43,467 nt of DNA from Comamonadaceae bacterium. Its GTDB lineage: Bacteria > Pseudomonadota > Gammaproteobacteria > Burkholderiales > Burkholderiaceae_C. The stretch covers positions 1-43,467 of the forward strand of contig CANGDZ010000027.1 in assembly GCA_947452785.1 (NCBI GenBank), written 5' to 3'. The notes under the pieces are model-generated. The model was not told where the DNA came from. It made no database searches and saw only the letters and a list, made by a program, of their open reading frames with translations. Both the position numbers and the translations under genes were made by a program. This document shows, piece after piece, positions 16,076-24,786 of the stretch (its first letter is position 1; each line of letters starts with the position of its first letter).

Positions 16076-16693
16076 ATGACGAACTTCACCAATCCCCTAG
16101 CCCGATGGAACGAACGGTTTTCAACAGAAAACTATCTTTTTGGTGAGCGACCTAATGCCTACTTGGCTGAGAAGACGCCGCTTCTGCGCAAAGGCAGGGC
16201 ACTGTGCATCGCCGATGGCGAAGGCCGCAATAGCGTCTGGTTGGCCTCTCAAGGTTTCGACGTCGATGCCTTTGACTTCTCTCCGATCGCATTGGCTAAA
16301 GCTGAAAAACTGGCAGCCAAGCACGAAGTTAATGTTCATTTCAAATGCAGTGATTGGGAGAGTTTTGACTGGAAGCCCAATCACTACGACACCATTGCCG
16401 GCATCTTCTTTCAGTTCGCAGATCCCGGCCCCCGGCGTGATTTATTTGAAAAATTGCACTCGTCACTCAAGCCTGGTGGCACCTTAATTATTCAGGGCTA
16501 CGGAAAAGAGCAATTGAAATACAAAACGGGTGGGCCTGGCGTTCTTGAAAACTTGTACGACGAGGAGCTGTTGTTAACGTCGTTCCCTGGCTACAAAGTT
16601 TTAGACCTCATCACTTACACACAAGAAGTGGATGAAGGCGCTGCCCACAGCGGCATGTCGGCTTTGGTCGGATTTGTTGGACAAAAAATTTAA
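16076..16693 (+). CDS. SAM-dependent class I methyltransferase, TehB-like
   Basis: A 205-residue methyltransferase. ALCIADGEGRNSVWLASQGF is motif I (SAM binding), VDAFDFSPIALAKAEKLA motif II, and LKPGGTLIIQGYG the post-motif region. The start WNERFSTENYLFGERPNAYL is typical of the small tellurite-resistance/thiopurine-like methyltransferase group found in many proteobacteria. The substrate is unknown. ATG 16076 was chosen because the family begins near W11-N-E-R-F; the longer open frame runs into trxC. It starts 47 bp after trxC and may be cotranscribed with it. Confidence 0.85.
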   Translation: MTNFTNPLARWNERFSTENYLFGERPNAYLAEKTPLLRKGRALCIADGEGRNSVWLASQGFDVDAFDFSPIALAKAEKLAAKHEVNVHFKCSDWESFDWKPNHYDTIAGIFFQFADPGPRRDLFEKLHSSLKPGGTLIIQGYGKEQLKYKTGGPGVLENLYDEELLLTSFPGYKVLDLITYTQEVDEGAAHSGMSALVGFVGQKI

Positions 16694-16737
16694 GCATGCC
16701 TGTTATAAAAAAACGAGTATCTGTGTGCGCACGCCGT

Positions 16738-16776
16738 AAAGTCTCAGAGGCGTTCCACAACACGCCCTGAGACTTT
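16738..16776. terminator. Bidirectional hairpin between converging genes
   Basis: AAAGTCTCA and TGAGACTTT form the outer stem, and GGCGT and ACGCC the inner one, with a 9-nt loop. It lies between the methyltransferase stop (16693) and the ATPase stop (16808), as expected for a shared terminator. The T-runs are short (three T on each side), so strength is uncertain. Confidence 0.6.
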
Positions 16777-16807
16777 GACTGAAAGCTTGAAAAAAGCGAT
16801 ACCGCAT

Positions 16808-17524
16808 TCAGGACAGCAACCGTCCCTCGCCCTTTTCTTCAATCGTTTGGCCATCCCGAATGTGGTAAATCCGCTTGAAGCTGGGAATGATTTTTTCATC
16901 GTGCGTGACCACAATGATGGCTGTCTGCGCTTGTTGCGCCATGGCATTGAGGATGCGCATGACTGACAGCGCCCGCTCGCTGTCCAGCGGCGCCGTGGGC
17001 TCGTCCGCCAAAATCACAGGCGGCTTGTTGGCCAGCGCTCGCGCAATAGAAACCCGCTGCTGCTCACCGCCGGACAGTTGCCCGGGTTCGGCTTTGGCAC
17101 GGTGCGCCACATCCAACGCGGTCAGCAACTCCAAAGCGCGCTGGCGGGCTTGCACATTGGGCACACCGGCCAGCATGGGCAGCAAGGCGACGTTGTCGAT
17201 CACATCCAAAAACGGAATCAGATACGGCGCTTGAAACACAAAACCAATGCGGTCACGCCGCAATGCGCGAAGGTCCGAGGTCTTCCAGCCGTTGTCGTAG
17301 ATCACTTCGTTGCCCAAAGTCATGCGCCCCGAGGTGGGCTCAATGATCGCGCCCAAACATTTGAGCAAGGTGCTTTTGCCTGAACCCGAAGGCCCCACCA
17401 AGCCCACCACCTCGCCCGGTGCCACTTGCATGTTGACGTTTTTCAAGGCCTCCACGGCCGTGTCGCCGTGGCCGTAGACTTTGCGCAAATTTTCAATGAG
17501 GATGCCGCCCGTGCTTGTGGTCAT
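16808..17524 (-). CDS. devA: DevA/LolD-type ABC transporter ATP-binding protein
   Basis: A 238-residue ATPase. Walker A is GPSGSGKS (about 43-50), the Q-loop follows in FVFQAPYLIPF, the signature is LSGGEQQRVSIARAL, Walker B is VILADEPTAPLD and the H-loop is VVTHDEK. The family is that of MacB, LolD and DevA, which power FtsX-like permeases. Note Pro in DEPTAPLD where Gly or Ala is common. AAAGAG lies before the ATG at 17522-17524. It is last in a four-gene operon and starts 8 bp after the permease stop. Confidence 0.93.
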   Translation of the reverse strand: MTTSTGGILIENLRKVYGHGDTAVEALKNVNMQVAPGEVVGLVGPSGSGKSTLLKCLGAIIEPTSGRMTLGNEVIYDNGWKTSDLRALRRDRIGFVFQAPYLIPFLDVIDNVALLPMLAGVPNVQARQRALELLTALDVAHRAKAEPGQLSGGEQQRVSIARALANKPPVILADEPTAPLDSERALSVMRILNAMAQQAQTAIIVVTHDEKIIPSFKRIYHIRDGQTIEEKGEGRLLS

Positions 17525-17532
17525 GGTCTCTT

Positions 17533-18735
17533 TCAACTGATGGCCTGCGCCGGGTCTACACGCAAAGCGACGCGGATGGCCAAGGTACTGGCCAATGCGC
17601 AAATGAGCAAGGTGGCAGCAAATCCCAGCACCGCATCTTGCGTCAGCAACAATACGAACTTGGGAAACACCGGCGCCCACAAAGTGGCGGCCACTTTGCC
17701 CACCACAAAACCAATCACCCCCAAGCCCAAGGCTTGCTGCAAGATCATGCTGGCAATGGTGAGGTTGCGCGTGCCGATCAGTTTCAGCACCGCAATCTCG
17801 CGGATTTTCCCCAGCGTCATGGTGTAGATGATGAACGCCACAATCGCGGCACTGACGACCGCCAAAATCACCAGGAACATGCCGATCTGTTTGGCCGAGG
17901 TGGCAATCAATTTGTCCACCAAAATCTCTTCCATGTCGCTGCGGGTGTAGACCGTCAAATGCTTCCAGCGGCGAATGGGCTCAGCCACTTGCGCAGCCTG
18001 ATGGCCCTCGGCGACCTGCACCAAAACCGCATTCACGTTGCGGCTGCTGATTTGCAAGCTCTGCACCGCGTCGAGCAAACCCGGCACTGCCGGCCGGTTG
18101 AACGCTGGGTTGGCGCTGGTGCGCACGCGGTCGTTCACCAGGGCATCGTTGTCTTTCAGGAATTGCGCTTCCTGTGCGTCCTTCAAGGCAATGAACACCA
18201 TGGGGTCACCACCCGAAGACACCATTCTTTGGGTCAAGCCCACCACCGCGTACGCATGGCGGCGAATCTGCACGGTGTCGCCCAGGGCCAAACCGGTTTT
18301 GATATCGGCCACGGCTTCGTAATGGCTGCGCGTCAGATGACGGCCCGCCACCAGATGGCCCGGCTGACCGGGCAAGCCGGCCGTGCCAGGTTCAATCCCC
18401 ACCACCATGGCGCGGGCCTCACGACCACCGCGCGCCTGAATCTGCATCGTGAAGTAAGTGATGTTGGCCGCCTTGGCAACGCCGGGCATGCCTTGAATGC
18501 TGCGCACCAGGTCGTCCTTCAAATTGGACGCTTCCGCGTAAGGGCCTTGGGTGCCTTTTTGAACCACCCACAGATCGGCGCCACTGTTGCTCAGCAGCGC
18601 CTGTGCATCGTCCACCATGCCGCGAAACACGCCGGCCATGGTCAGCGTCACACCAATCAGCAAGCCCAAACCAAACCCGGTCAGAATGAACTTGGCCCAA
18701 CTGTGCTGAATGTCGCGCAGCGCCAAATTGATCAT
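17533..18735 (-). CDS. devC: DevC-type ABC transporter permease (FtsX/MacB-like)
   Basis: A 400-residue inner-membrane permease: one N-terminal helix (about residues 15-38), a periplasmic domain of about 200 residues, then three helices at 270-300, 320-345 and 365-385. The block REIAVLKLIGTRNLTIASMILQQ between helices 2 and 3 is the conserved FtsX-type coupling region. With the adaptor and ATPase it forms a three-part exporter that would need an outer-membrane channel from elsewhere. Its ATG overlaps the adaptor stop by 4 bp. Confidence 0.92.
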   Translation of the reverse strand: MINLALRDIQHSWAKFILTGFGLGLLIGVTLTMAGVFRGMVDDAQALLSNSGADLWVVQKGTQGPYAEASNLKDDLVRSIQGMPGVAKAANITYFTMQIQARGGREARAMVVGIEPGTAGLPGQPGHLVAGRHLTRSHYEAVADIKTGLALGDTVQIRRHAYAVVGLTQRMVSSGGDPMVFIALKDAQEAQFLKDNDALVNDRVRTSANPAFNRPAVPGLLDAVQSLQISSRNVNAVLVQVAEGHQAAQVAEPIRRWKHLTVYTRSDMEEILVDKLIATSAKQIGMFLVILAVVSAAIVAFIIYTMTLGKIREIAVLKLIGTRNLTIASMILQQALGLGVIGFVVGKVAATLWAPVFPKFVLLLTQDAVLGFAATLLICALASTLAIRVALRVDPAQAIS

Positions 18736-19925
18736 GGCTTGGCCTGTTTAACCAAGGCATCCACCACCCGAAAGCCAGCCCCGGGCTTGAGCGCTTTTTC
18801 GCTGTAAACCACGACGCTGTCGCCGGCCTGCAGACCGCTCAAGGCCTGAATGCGGCCGTCCAAGCTGGAGGCACCCCATTGCACCGGCGCAAACTCGATC
18901 TGGCCTGCGGCCACACGCCACACCCCACTGCGCCCCTGGTGCTGTTGCACGCTGGCTTGCGGCACCACCGGGCTATCGGCCGTGGCCTTCAAGTCCAGCG
19001 TCACTTCGACCATTTCGCCAATCGACGCCGCAGGCGGAATCTCGCTGAAGCCCACCTGGGCGATCCGCTCCTCGGTCACCGCATCGGCAAGCCACTCCAA
19101 GCGTTCGACTTGGCCCGTCCAGATCTGCTGCGGCTGCGAGCGCAGCACGATCTTGGCCCCCAAGCCCACGGCCAATCCAGCGGAGCGGCTTTGGTCTACG
19201 CGCATCTTGACCCACAGGCTGGCGGGATTGGCCAGGCGCAACACCGGCTGCCCGGCCACCACGGTGCTGCCGGCTTCGGCATCGCGGCTGATCACCACCG
19301 CATCGGCGGGGGCCAACAGGCGTGTGTTTTGGCGTTGCAGCGAGGCGGCAGCGCGCTCCGCCTGCAAACGCTGCAGGTCTTGCCCAGCCGCCTGAAGGTT
19401 CGCCTGAGACGTTTGAAAAGCGGCGTCGGCTGAAATCAATTCTTGCTCGCGCACTTCCAGCGCACCCTGGCTGATGAAGTTTTGCCGCGCCAAGTCCTTC
19501 TGACGCAGCAAATTGGTGCTGGCCAACGCCTGTCTCGCTTTGGCATCCAACACCTGCGCTTGAGCCGCCACCTGAACGCTTCGCGCCTTGGCCCATGCCG
19601 CCTCTTGCGCCAACAGACGTTGCTCCAAGTCGACGGGATCCATCTCGGCCAGTAATTGGCCAGCCTTGACCTTGTCACCCACATCCACATGCACACGCAG
19701 CACACGCCCCGCCACTGTGGGCCCCATGAGCCAGCTTTGCTTGGCCTCCACACTGCCCACGCCAAACACCGAGGGCGTGAGGCTGTCGTGGCTAACGCGC
19801 ACCACGGTGAGTCGCGTCGGCGCCAATGGGCCGAGGCGAAAGGCGACGAAAGCGATCACGGCGATCAAGGCGATGGCCCCGGCCACCATCAGCCCTCGGC
19901 GTTGGTTCAAACTGGACAACTTCAT
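18732..19925 (-). CDS. HlyD/MacA-type periplasmic adaptor (membrane fusion protein)
   Basis: A 397-residue adaptor. One N-terminal membrane helix (residues 13-32), the first half-lipoyl motif at GRVLRVHVDVGDKVKAGQLL, a long helical hairpin (about 105-195, rich in Ala, Gln and Leu), then the second half-lipoyl APADAVVISRDAEAGSTVVAGQPVL and beta-barrel segments. It links the DevC permease to an outer-membrane channel. It overlaps both tetR and devC by 4 bp, so the operon is translationally coupled. Confidence 0.93.
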   Translation of the reverse strand: MKLSSLNQRRGLMVAGAIALIAVIAFVAFRLGPLAPTRLTVVRVSHDSLTPSVFGVGSVEAKQSWLMGPTVAGRVLRVHVDVGDKVKAGQLLAEMDPVDLEQRLLAQEAAWAKARSVQVAAQAQVLDAKARQALASTNLLRQKDLARQNFISQGALEVREQELISADAAFQTSQANLQAAGQDLQRLQAERAAASLQRQNTRLLAPADAVVISRDAEAGSTVVAGQPVLRLANPASLWVKMRVDQSRSAGLAVGLGAKIVLRSQPQQIWTGQVERLEWLADAVTEERIAQVGFSEIPPAASIGEMVEVTLDLKATADSPVVPQASVQQHQGRSGVWRVAAGQIEFAPVQWGASSLDGRIQALSGLQAGDSVVVYSEKALKPGAGFRVVDALVKQAKP

Positions 19926-20566
19926 GATTTTTCCCTGGTGGTGCGCGCCGGAACATGGCTTAGCCCGTTGGCGTAAATATTAAAAACAGCGGCGGCTTGC
20001 AAGTGCATGCCCTGCAGTGAACCGGCCATCAACGACTGCATGACCAACCCCTGAACGGCGCCCATGAACAGCACCGTGGCCGCCGGGGTATCGAGCTGCG
20101 CTGAAATGGTTTGGGCTTGCACGGCGCCATCCAGCAGGCCCTTGACCAACAGGCGATAGTCACGCATCAACGATTGCGCCCGCTCTTTGAGCGGCGTGGC
20201 TTTGGCATGCTGCAGTTCCTGAAACACCAAGCGCGGCACCCCCGGGTAGGCCTGCACAAATTGAATGTGCGCCATGAACACGGCGCGCAAAACCTCCATA
20301 TGTGCACCTTGCGGCCCAGGCTCAGTCACCACGGCTTGCAAACGCACCATCAAGGCCTCATGCGCCCAATCGAGCACCGCAAGCCAAATCGCTTCTTTGC
20401 TCTCAAAGTGCTTGAATACTGCACCCTGGGTGATGCCCACCACTTGAGCCAGATCACCCGTAGTGATTTCAGCAGGGCTTTTTTCTGCGGCCAGTTGCAA
20501 CGCAGCCTGGACCAAGCCGGCTTGGCGTTCGTGGGTTCGCTGTTTAGGGTGAGAACTGGAAGTCAT
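19922..20566 (-). CDS. TetR-family repressor of the exporter operon
   Basis: A 214-residue regulator. The N-terminal helix-turn-helix reads ITTGDLAQVVGITQGAVFKHFESKEAIW (about residues 34-61), standard for TetR proteins, and the rest is a helical ligand-binding domain. It is the first gene of the operon with the adaptor, permease and ATPase, so it probably represses its own operon and is released by the exported compound. A perfect dyad lies 8 bp upstream of the ATG. Confidence 0.93.
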   Translation of the reverse strand: MTSSSHPKQRTHERQAGLVQAALQLAAEKSPAEITTGDLAQVVGITQGAVFKHFESKEAIWLAVLDWAHEALMVRLQAVVTEPGPQGAHMEVLRAVFMAHIQFVQAYPGVPRLVFQELQHAKATPLKERAQSLMRDYRLLVKGLLDGAVQAQTISAQLDTPAATVLFMGAVQGLVMQSLMAGSLQGMHLQAAAVFNIYANGLSHVPARTTREKS

Positions 20567-20573
20567 AAAACAT

Positions 20574-20593
20574 AAGTAATTAATGAATTACTT
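20574..20593. promoter_or_regulatory. TetR operator-like dyad
   Basis: AAGTAATT and AATTACTT are perfect 8-bp arms around the spacer AATG, centred 17 bp upstream of the tetR start. It is the only strong dyad in front of the operon, so it is the obvious binding site for the encoded repressor. Confidence 0.7.
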
Positions 20594-20799
20594 TAGCATG
20601 TTTTGCTTTGACTTTCTTGAAAACACTCAACCTTGCGCAATCGATCTCCCAAATGCAACCCGGTCATTCAAAAAATGAATCCTCGAGTTGAATGAGGGAA
20701 AAGAAAAATCAGATCACAGGAAAGATTCAGCGCCGACAATTTCACCGAAACATTCTTCAAAATCGACTTGATGACTGGATGTGTGCGCAAGGCAATGTT

Positions 20800-20818
20800 C
20801 CCTTTGGGCCGCAAAGGG
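20800..20818. repeat. Hairpin upstream of recombinase 1
   Basis: CCCTTTG and CAAAGGG enclose a 5-nt loop, 38 bp before the recombinase ATG. The region upstream of recombinase 2 has related sequence (GCAATATGCTGCGGCC on the minus strand) at a similar place, so this leader may be part of the element. The stretch 20594-20799 shows nothing else I can name. Confidence 0.45.
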
Positions 20819-20855
20819 CATATTGAGCTCTCCATTTACTTTGGGGAGCGTTGTC

Positions 20856-21485
20856 ATGGAAGAAGCACTCAAGCCGCCAAATAACCCACGCGAGCCATGG
20901 AACAAGGGCAAGCTCATTGGGCAAAAGACGCCGTTCAAACTGAAGGAAGTTTGGGCTATCCGGGTCTGGCTTCAACTGGAGCACCGAGTCAGGGAATTGG
21001 CACTTTTTGATTTGGGCTTAGACAGTAAGTTGCGGGCTTGTGACTTGGTCAAACTCAAAGTCCGGGACATATGCCACGGAGATCGAATAGCTCCGCGCGC
21101 GATCACCATGCAGCAAAAAACCTCTCGGCCAGTCCAGTTCGAGATTACAGAACAGACCCGAAAGGCAGTGGCCGATTGGATGAAGTTGCGAAACCTCAAT
21201 GCTGAGGATTATCTGTTTCCGAGTCGAATACATAAATCTCAGCATCTAGGGACCCGTCAATACGCCCGAATCGTCAACAGTTGGGTTAAACACATCGGCT
21301 TGGATCCTTGTTCCTATGGCACCCACTCCATTCGCAGGACCAAGGCGACACTCATCTACAAACGGACCAAGAACTTACGAGCAGTTCAGCTTTTGCTAGG
21401 ACACGCCAAAATTGAAAGCACCGTGCGCTATCTTGGAATTGATGTGGACGACGCCTTGGAAATATCGGAAGAAATGGATATTTGA
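20856..21485 (+). CDS. Short tyrosine recombinase 1
   Basis: A 209-residue tyrosine recombinase (integrase) with the full catalytic set: R60 (DSKLRACDL), K88 (MQQKTSR), H157-x-x-R160 (HSIRR), H183 (LLGHAK) and nucleophile Y192 (TVRYLGI). It lacks a long N-terminal arm-binding domain and is much shorter than phage integrases (about 350-400). The conserved N-terminus EPWNKGKLIGQKTPFKLKE is shared with recombinase 2 at 39-40 kb. GGGGAG lies 5-6 bases before ATG 20856; an upstream in-frame ATG at 20781 lacks this. The gene is followed at once by repeat A, its likely recombination substrate or relic. Confidence 0.9.
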   Translation: MEEALKPPNNPREPWNKGKLIGQKTPFKLKEVWAIRVWLQLEHRVRELALFDLGLDSKLRACDLVKLKVRDICHGDRIAPRAITMQQKTSRPVQFEITEQTRKAVADWMKLRNLNAEDYLFPSRIHKSQHLGTRQYARIVNSWVKHIGLDPCSYGTHSIRRTKATLIYKRTKNLRAVQLLLGHAKIESTVRYLGIDVDDALEISEEMDI

Positions 21486-21487
21486 GG

Positions 21488-21660
21488 CTGTTTAAATCAG
21501 CTGCAGTGGTTGAAGTTCTTGCATCTCACTGGAAGTGACCAAAGCGGTCATTCCGAATGACTGCTCATCCAATTGCGAAAAATTTACTGGCATTGGGCAA
21601 TGACCGCTTAGGGCTCGAAGCACGGGTTGATGCCACAACCGCATCGTCCGCTTATGGCCG
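21488..21660 (+). repeat. Repeat A, about 173 bp, next to recombinase 1
   Basis: This stretch recurs in the same orientation at 39112-39283 with about 85-87% identity by eye. It contains an 11-bp inverted pair, AAGCGGTCATT (21542-21552) and AATGACCGCTT (21599-21609). Its last 44 bp (21617-21660) recur exactly, inverted, at 40128-40171. The end of the repeat runs into a 49-bp stretch (21646-21694) that recurs at 41676. The rest of the gap to 21901 holds no gene that I can support. Confidence 0.85.
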
Positions 21661-21901
21661 ACTGCAGTCCGCCAGCACGTCTGATCCGGTGACAGCAAAC
21701 GCGACCAAGGAGCCAGCGAGGATGGGCCCGAAATAAGCCACTTTTTTGCGGTCAATATTAATTCGCTATAAGCCGTTTTTCAGTTTAGCCGACACTACAC
21801 CAATTACTCAGATGGAGCATAAATTAAGCCTCGCCGGCTCAAGACACCCAATTTTGAACGTGTCGCAAAACTGACGCCGAACTGAACCGAGTCCCCTCAG
21901 G

Positions 21902-22483
21902 TCAGTCGGCAGACGCGCTGCTTTGCCCTCGCCTGCGGCGCATGTCACGCGACATCGCCAAAAGTTTTTCACCAGAGAGCGCCTGCTCAGCAGCAGGATA
22001 GATGTGGCTTTCTTCGTCGGTGATGTGGTCTTGGTACACCGCTAAAAATAAATCGACGCCCGCATGGTCCCTTGGAGTCCAAGGGATCCAGCTCTTGGCC
22101 TCGCCATTGACCACAAGTTCAAGGGTCTGGCGAACTCCCGCCCACAGTTTTTCCATTTCCAAGTGCTCTTGCTTGAGCCGGTAAATCAGCCGATCCATGC
22201 GTCCCTGGTGCAAGGCCAAAACCGCAGGAAAGACATGCATCTCCTCGTCCAAATGGTGTTGCGGTGCCGCCCGATCAAAGTAACCCAACACATCCGTCGC
22301 TGCTGAGGCGGCCGACGCGTCCCATCCCTGCGTCGCCAGATGCGCCCTGAGCCGAGTGAGCAAGGCCAGCATGCGCTCCACGCGCTCATGGCAAGCGGTG
22401 AGCATTTCAAAAGGCGACTCAAAACCAGCACGGGGTGCACGGTGCCCAGGAAAGTCAACCACCACAGGCCGCGAAGCACTCAT
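21902..22483 (-). CDS. Hemerythrin-like (HHE) domain protein
   Basis: A 193-residue helical protein with hemerythrin iron-ligand motifs: MLTACHERVERM, HHLDEEMHVFP, LKQEHLEMEKLW and YQDHITDEESHIYPAAE. Such proteins bind a di-iron centre and sense or buffer O2 or NO, or help repair Fe-S clusters. It is the last gene of the nar operon; its ATG (22481-22483) overlaps the nitroreductase stop by 4 bp, and GGAGAAG precedes it. A role in handling NO made during nitrate respiration is inferred from context. Confidence 0.88.
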   Translation of the reverse strand: MSASRPVVVDFPGHRAPRAGFESPFEMLTACHERVERMLALLTRLRAHLATQGWDASAASAATDVLGYFDRAAPQHHLDEEMHVFPAVLALHQGRMDRLIYRLKQEHLEMEKLWAGVRQTLELVVNGEAKSWIPWTPRDHAGVDLFLAVYQDHITDEESHIYPAAEQALSGEKLLAMSRDMRRRRGQSSASAD

Positions 22484-23085
22484 GCGTCTTCTCCCCACAC
22501 CTGCACGAACTGGTTCCAGAGCGGTCGTGGCTTAAAGGGTTTGCGCGAGCTCACCGTGCCCACACTCAAGAAAGAAATGGCATGCTCACCCGCATGCAGC
22601 CCCAAGCCCTGGCGGAACGATTCAGCCTTGAGTGCTTTGCCACTGGTCAAACCCGTTCCGTAACCCATGGTGTGGGCCAACAGCAAGATGTTTTGTACCG
22701 CACAACCGGCACTCAAAACGCGTTCGTTCAAATCAATTTGGGCATCCCCCTTGGCTTCATCAACCACCAAGAGCATCAACAAAGGCGCACGCATGGCTTT
22801 GTCGCGGGCCTGCTCAATTTGCTCCGTGGCGGCGCTGGGGTCCCGCTCGATGAGCGCGCAGGCGAACAACTCACCCAAGTCAGCCCTGCGGTGCGCAGGC
22901 ATCACCAAGAAACGCCAAGGATTGATCAGGTCATGGTCTGGCGCGGAAGCTGCGGCCATAAACAACTGTTCAAGCTCTTGCGCAACAGGCCCTGGCGCCA
23001 CCAATCGTTTGGGCAAAATGGTTTGTCGCGAGGCGATCAGTCGACTCAGGAACAGAGGCGGGGTTTCATCTTCTTGTTCTGTCAT
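22480..23085 (-). CDS. Nitroreductase-family flavoprotein
   Basis: A 201-residue FMN-dependent nitroreductase-fold protein. SRQTILPKRLVAPGPVAQEL is the N-terminal FMN/phosphate region, AASAPDHDLINPWRFLVM the next contact, and AGCAVQNILLLAHTMGYGTGLTSG the central helix. The RSxR FMN motif common in the family appears here as ASRQT. These enzymes reduce nitro groups or quinones with NAD(P)H; its link to nitrate reductase is not established. It overlaps the parvulin gene by 4 bp and the hemerythrin by 4 bp. Confidence 0.85.
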   Translation of the reverse strand: MTEQEDETPPLFLSRLIASRQTILPKRLVAPGPVAQELEQLFMAAASAPDHDLINPWRFLVMPAHRRADLGELFACALIERDPSAATEQIEQARDKAMRAPLLMLLVVDEAKGDAQIDLNERVLSAGCAVQNILLLAHTMGYGTGLTSGKALKAESFRQGLGLHAGEHAISFLSVGTVSSRKPFKPRPLWNQFVQVWGEDA

Positions 23086-24023
23086 TGCACCAAGGGCGAC
23101 GCATCCCCGTCGAGTTCAATGCCTTGAACGTTCGCCAAGCCCACCAGGCGGCGCATGTATTGCCCCAAGGCCGTGGCACGCGACTGCCATTGCAGACGCG
23201 AAGCGATCTGGGCCGTCAACTGCGCAAAGGCCGGCAAATGACCAGGATCGATCTCCAGCACATCGACGATGTGAAAACCAAACCGTGTGTGCACCAAGCG
23301 GGGACGCAAGCCCTTGCTGTGGCTGGACTCTTGCATATAAAAAAGCTCTTTGGCGAACTCGGGCGCACAGTCCTCAGGCTTGAGCCAGCCCAAATCCCCC
23401 CCTTGCGCACCCGTTGGACAGTTGGACAACTCGCCAGCCAACTGTGCAAAGCGCTCAGGCGATGCCACGGGGTTCGTCAACTCCAACAAGGCCTTCTCGG
23501 CGCGTTGCGCCAAGGCTTGCACGTTCACCCCGGGGGTGACTGCGAACAAGATGTGGCGCACCCTTTGGGCTTGCCCCACCGTGAATTTCGCTTGGTGCGC
23601 GTCGTAGTAACGCTGTGATTCCTCGGGGGTGGGCTGGGGGCAGGTGACCTCATTTTCCAGCATACGGTCGATCACCTCTTGCTCCTGGGCTTGCAGCACC
23701 GGAGCCATCAAGTCGCCTTGCCCGAGCGAGGGAGCGGACAGCAGGCCGAGCCTGACCGCTTCTTGGCGCAGCAGTTCGGCAAAAGCACGTTCACGCAAGT
23801 CCAGCACATCCATCTGCTCATCGGGCGCAACCAAGGCAATGCCATTGATGGCCGGCGTCACGGTGGCAGCCAAGTCGTCCCGTGTTTCGGATTTCTGCAC
23901 CGGCATGGAAGCGGCCGTGCGGTCGTAAGCCGAAGGGGCTGCCGCGCTAGCGCAGCCACAAGCACCGCTGCCGCAATCGCCGGAGGTGACGGGCGGGAGT
24001 TCAGTCAAAGTATCGAATGTCAT
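23082..24023 (-). CDS. Parvulin-type peptidyl-prolyl isomerase of the nar operon
   Basis: A 313-residue protein. A parvulin domain spans about 145-265 (QAQRVRHILFAVTPGV, then GELSNCPTGAQGGDLGWLK and HTRFGFHIVDVLEI), which matches the PpiC/NifM type. The N-terminus is unusual: SGDCGSGACGCASAAA (residues 14-29) has three cysteines in eight residues. There is no signal peptide, so it is probably cytoplasmic. Parvulins of this type sit after narI in several beta-proteobacteria and may assist folding of the reductase. It begins 43 bp after narI and is followed by the nitroreductase. Confidence 0.88.
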   Translation of the reverse strand: MTFDTLTELPPVTSGDCGSGACGCASAAAPSAYDRTAASMPVQKSETRDDLAATVTPAINGIALVAPDEQMDVLDLRERAFAELLRQEAVRLGLLSAPSLGQGDLMAPVLQAQEQEVIDRMLENEVTCPQPTPEESQRYYDAHQAKFTVGQAQRVRHILFAVTPGVNVQALAQRAEKALLELTNPVASPERFAQLAGELSNCPTGAQGGDLGWLKPEDCAPEFAKELFYMQESSHSKGLRPRLVHTRFGFHIVDVLEIDPGHLPAFAQLTAQIASRLQWQSRATALGQYMRRLVGLANVQGIELDGDASPLVQ

Positions 24024-24066
24024 GTGAGGCCTTTGTTAGATGCGACGTCAAAATGGGGGCAACCGA

Positions 24067-24786
24067 TCAGCCGCGGCCAAAGGGTGCACGTAGCGTCATG
24101 CCCACACGGCGGCTGCGCACGACCTGATAAGGACGCACCACATAGGCCAATGTGCCAAAGCCACTCCACACATGCACCAGTCGGGTGAAGGGGAAGATGA
24201 AGAAAATACTCATGCCCAGAAACATATGGGTCTTGAAGATCCAGCTGACTTCACTCAACAGTTCTACAGCCCCACCACGGAAGGTGACGATGCGTTGCGC
24301 CCATTCAGCCAACTTGAGCATCATGCTGCCGTCTAGATGCTGGGCCGACAAGGGAATGGTGGCCAGCCCCAGCGCAAACTGCGCCCACAACAAGACCAGT
24401 AAAACAATGTCGCTGGTTTTGCTGTTCACACGGATGCGCACATCAAACAAGCGCCGATGCAACAGCAGCGTCACGCCAATGAAACCCAAAAGACCGAAGA
24501 CGCCGCCTGAAATCATGGCCAGCAATTGTTTGTCACCGGCACTTATGAAGTGCTCGTACATGAAGTGAGGCATCAGCATGCCCACACTGTGGCCGCCAAA
24601 CAAAAAGAGTACGCCCACATGGAACAAGTTACTGCCCCAACGCAGCTGCCCACCGCGCAGCAACTGTGAAGAATCGCTCTTCCAGGTGTACTGGTCGCGA
24701 TCAAAGCGGATCAGGCTGCCGAGCAGAAAAACGCTCAGCGCAATGTAGGGATAGATCCCAAAAATGAAGTTATCAAAGTAATTCAT
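24067..24786 (-). CDS. narI: Respiratory nitrate reductase gamma subunit (cytochrome b)
   Basis: A 239-residue membrane protein with five helices. It binds two hemes b and passes electrons from quinol to NarH. Heme-ligand histidines are visible in HVGVLFLFGGHSVGML and near the C-terminus in FKTHMFLGMSIFFIFPFTRLVHVWS. RWGSNLFHVGVL is diagnostic. The length matches the family (about 225-240). Its ATG overlaps the narJ stop by 4 bp. Confidence 0.96.
   Translation of the reverse strand: MNYFDNFIFGIYPYIALSVFLLGSLIRFDRDQYTWKSDSSQLLRGGQLRWGSNLFHVGVLFLFGGHSVGMLMPHFMYEHFISAGDKQLLAMISGGVFGLLGFIGVTLLLHRRLFDVRIRVNSKTSDIVLLVLLWAQFALGLATIPLSAQHLDGSMMLKLAEWAQRIVTFRGGAVELLSEVSWIFKTHMFLGMSIFFIFPFTRLVHVWSGFGTLAYVVRPYQVVRSRRVGMTLRAPFGRG

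Noticed and set aside
16744-16947. Short minus-strand frame overlapping the end of the ATPase gene
   Set aside because: An alternate frame of devA and the terminator hairpin; no family resemblance.
17515-18807. 430-codon open frame opposite devC
   Set aside because: Shadow of the permease gene, with low-complexity His/Gln-rich translation.
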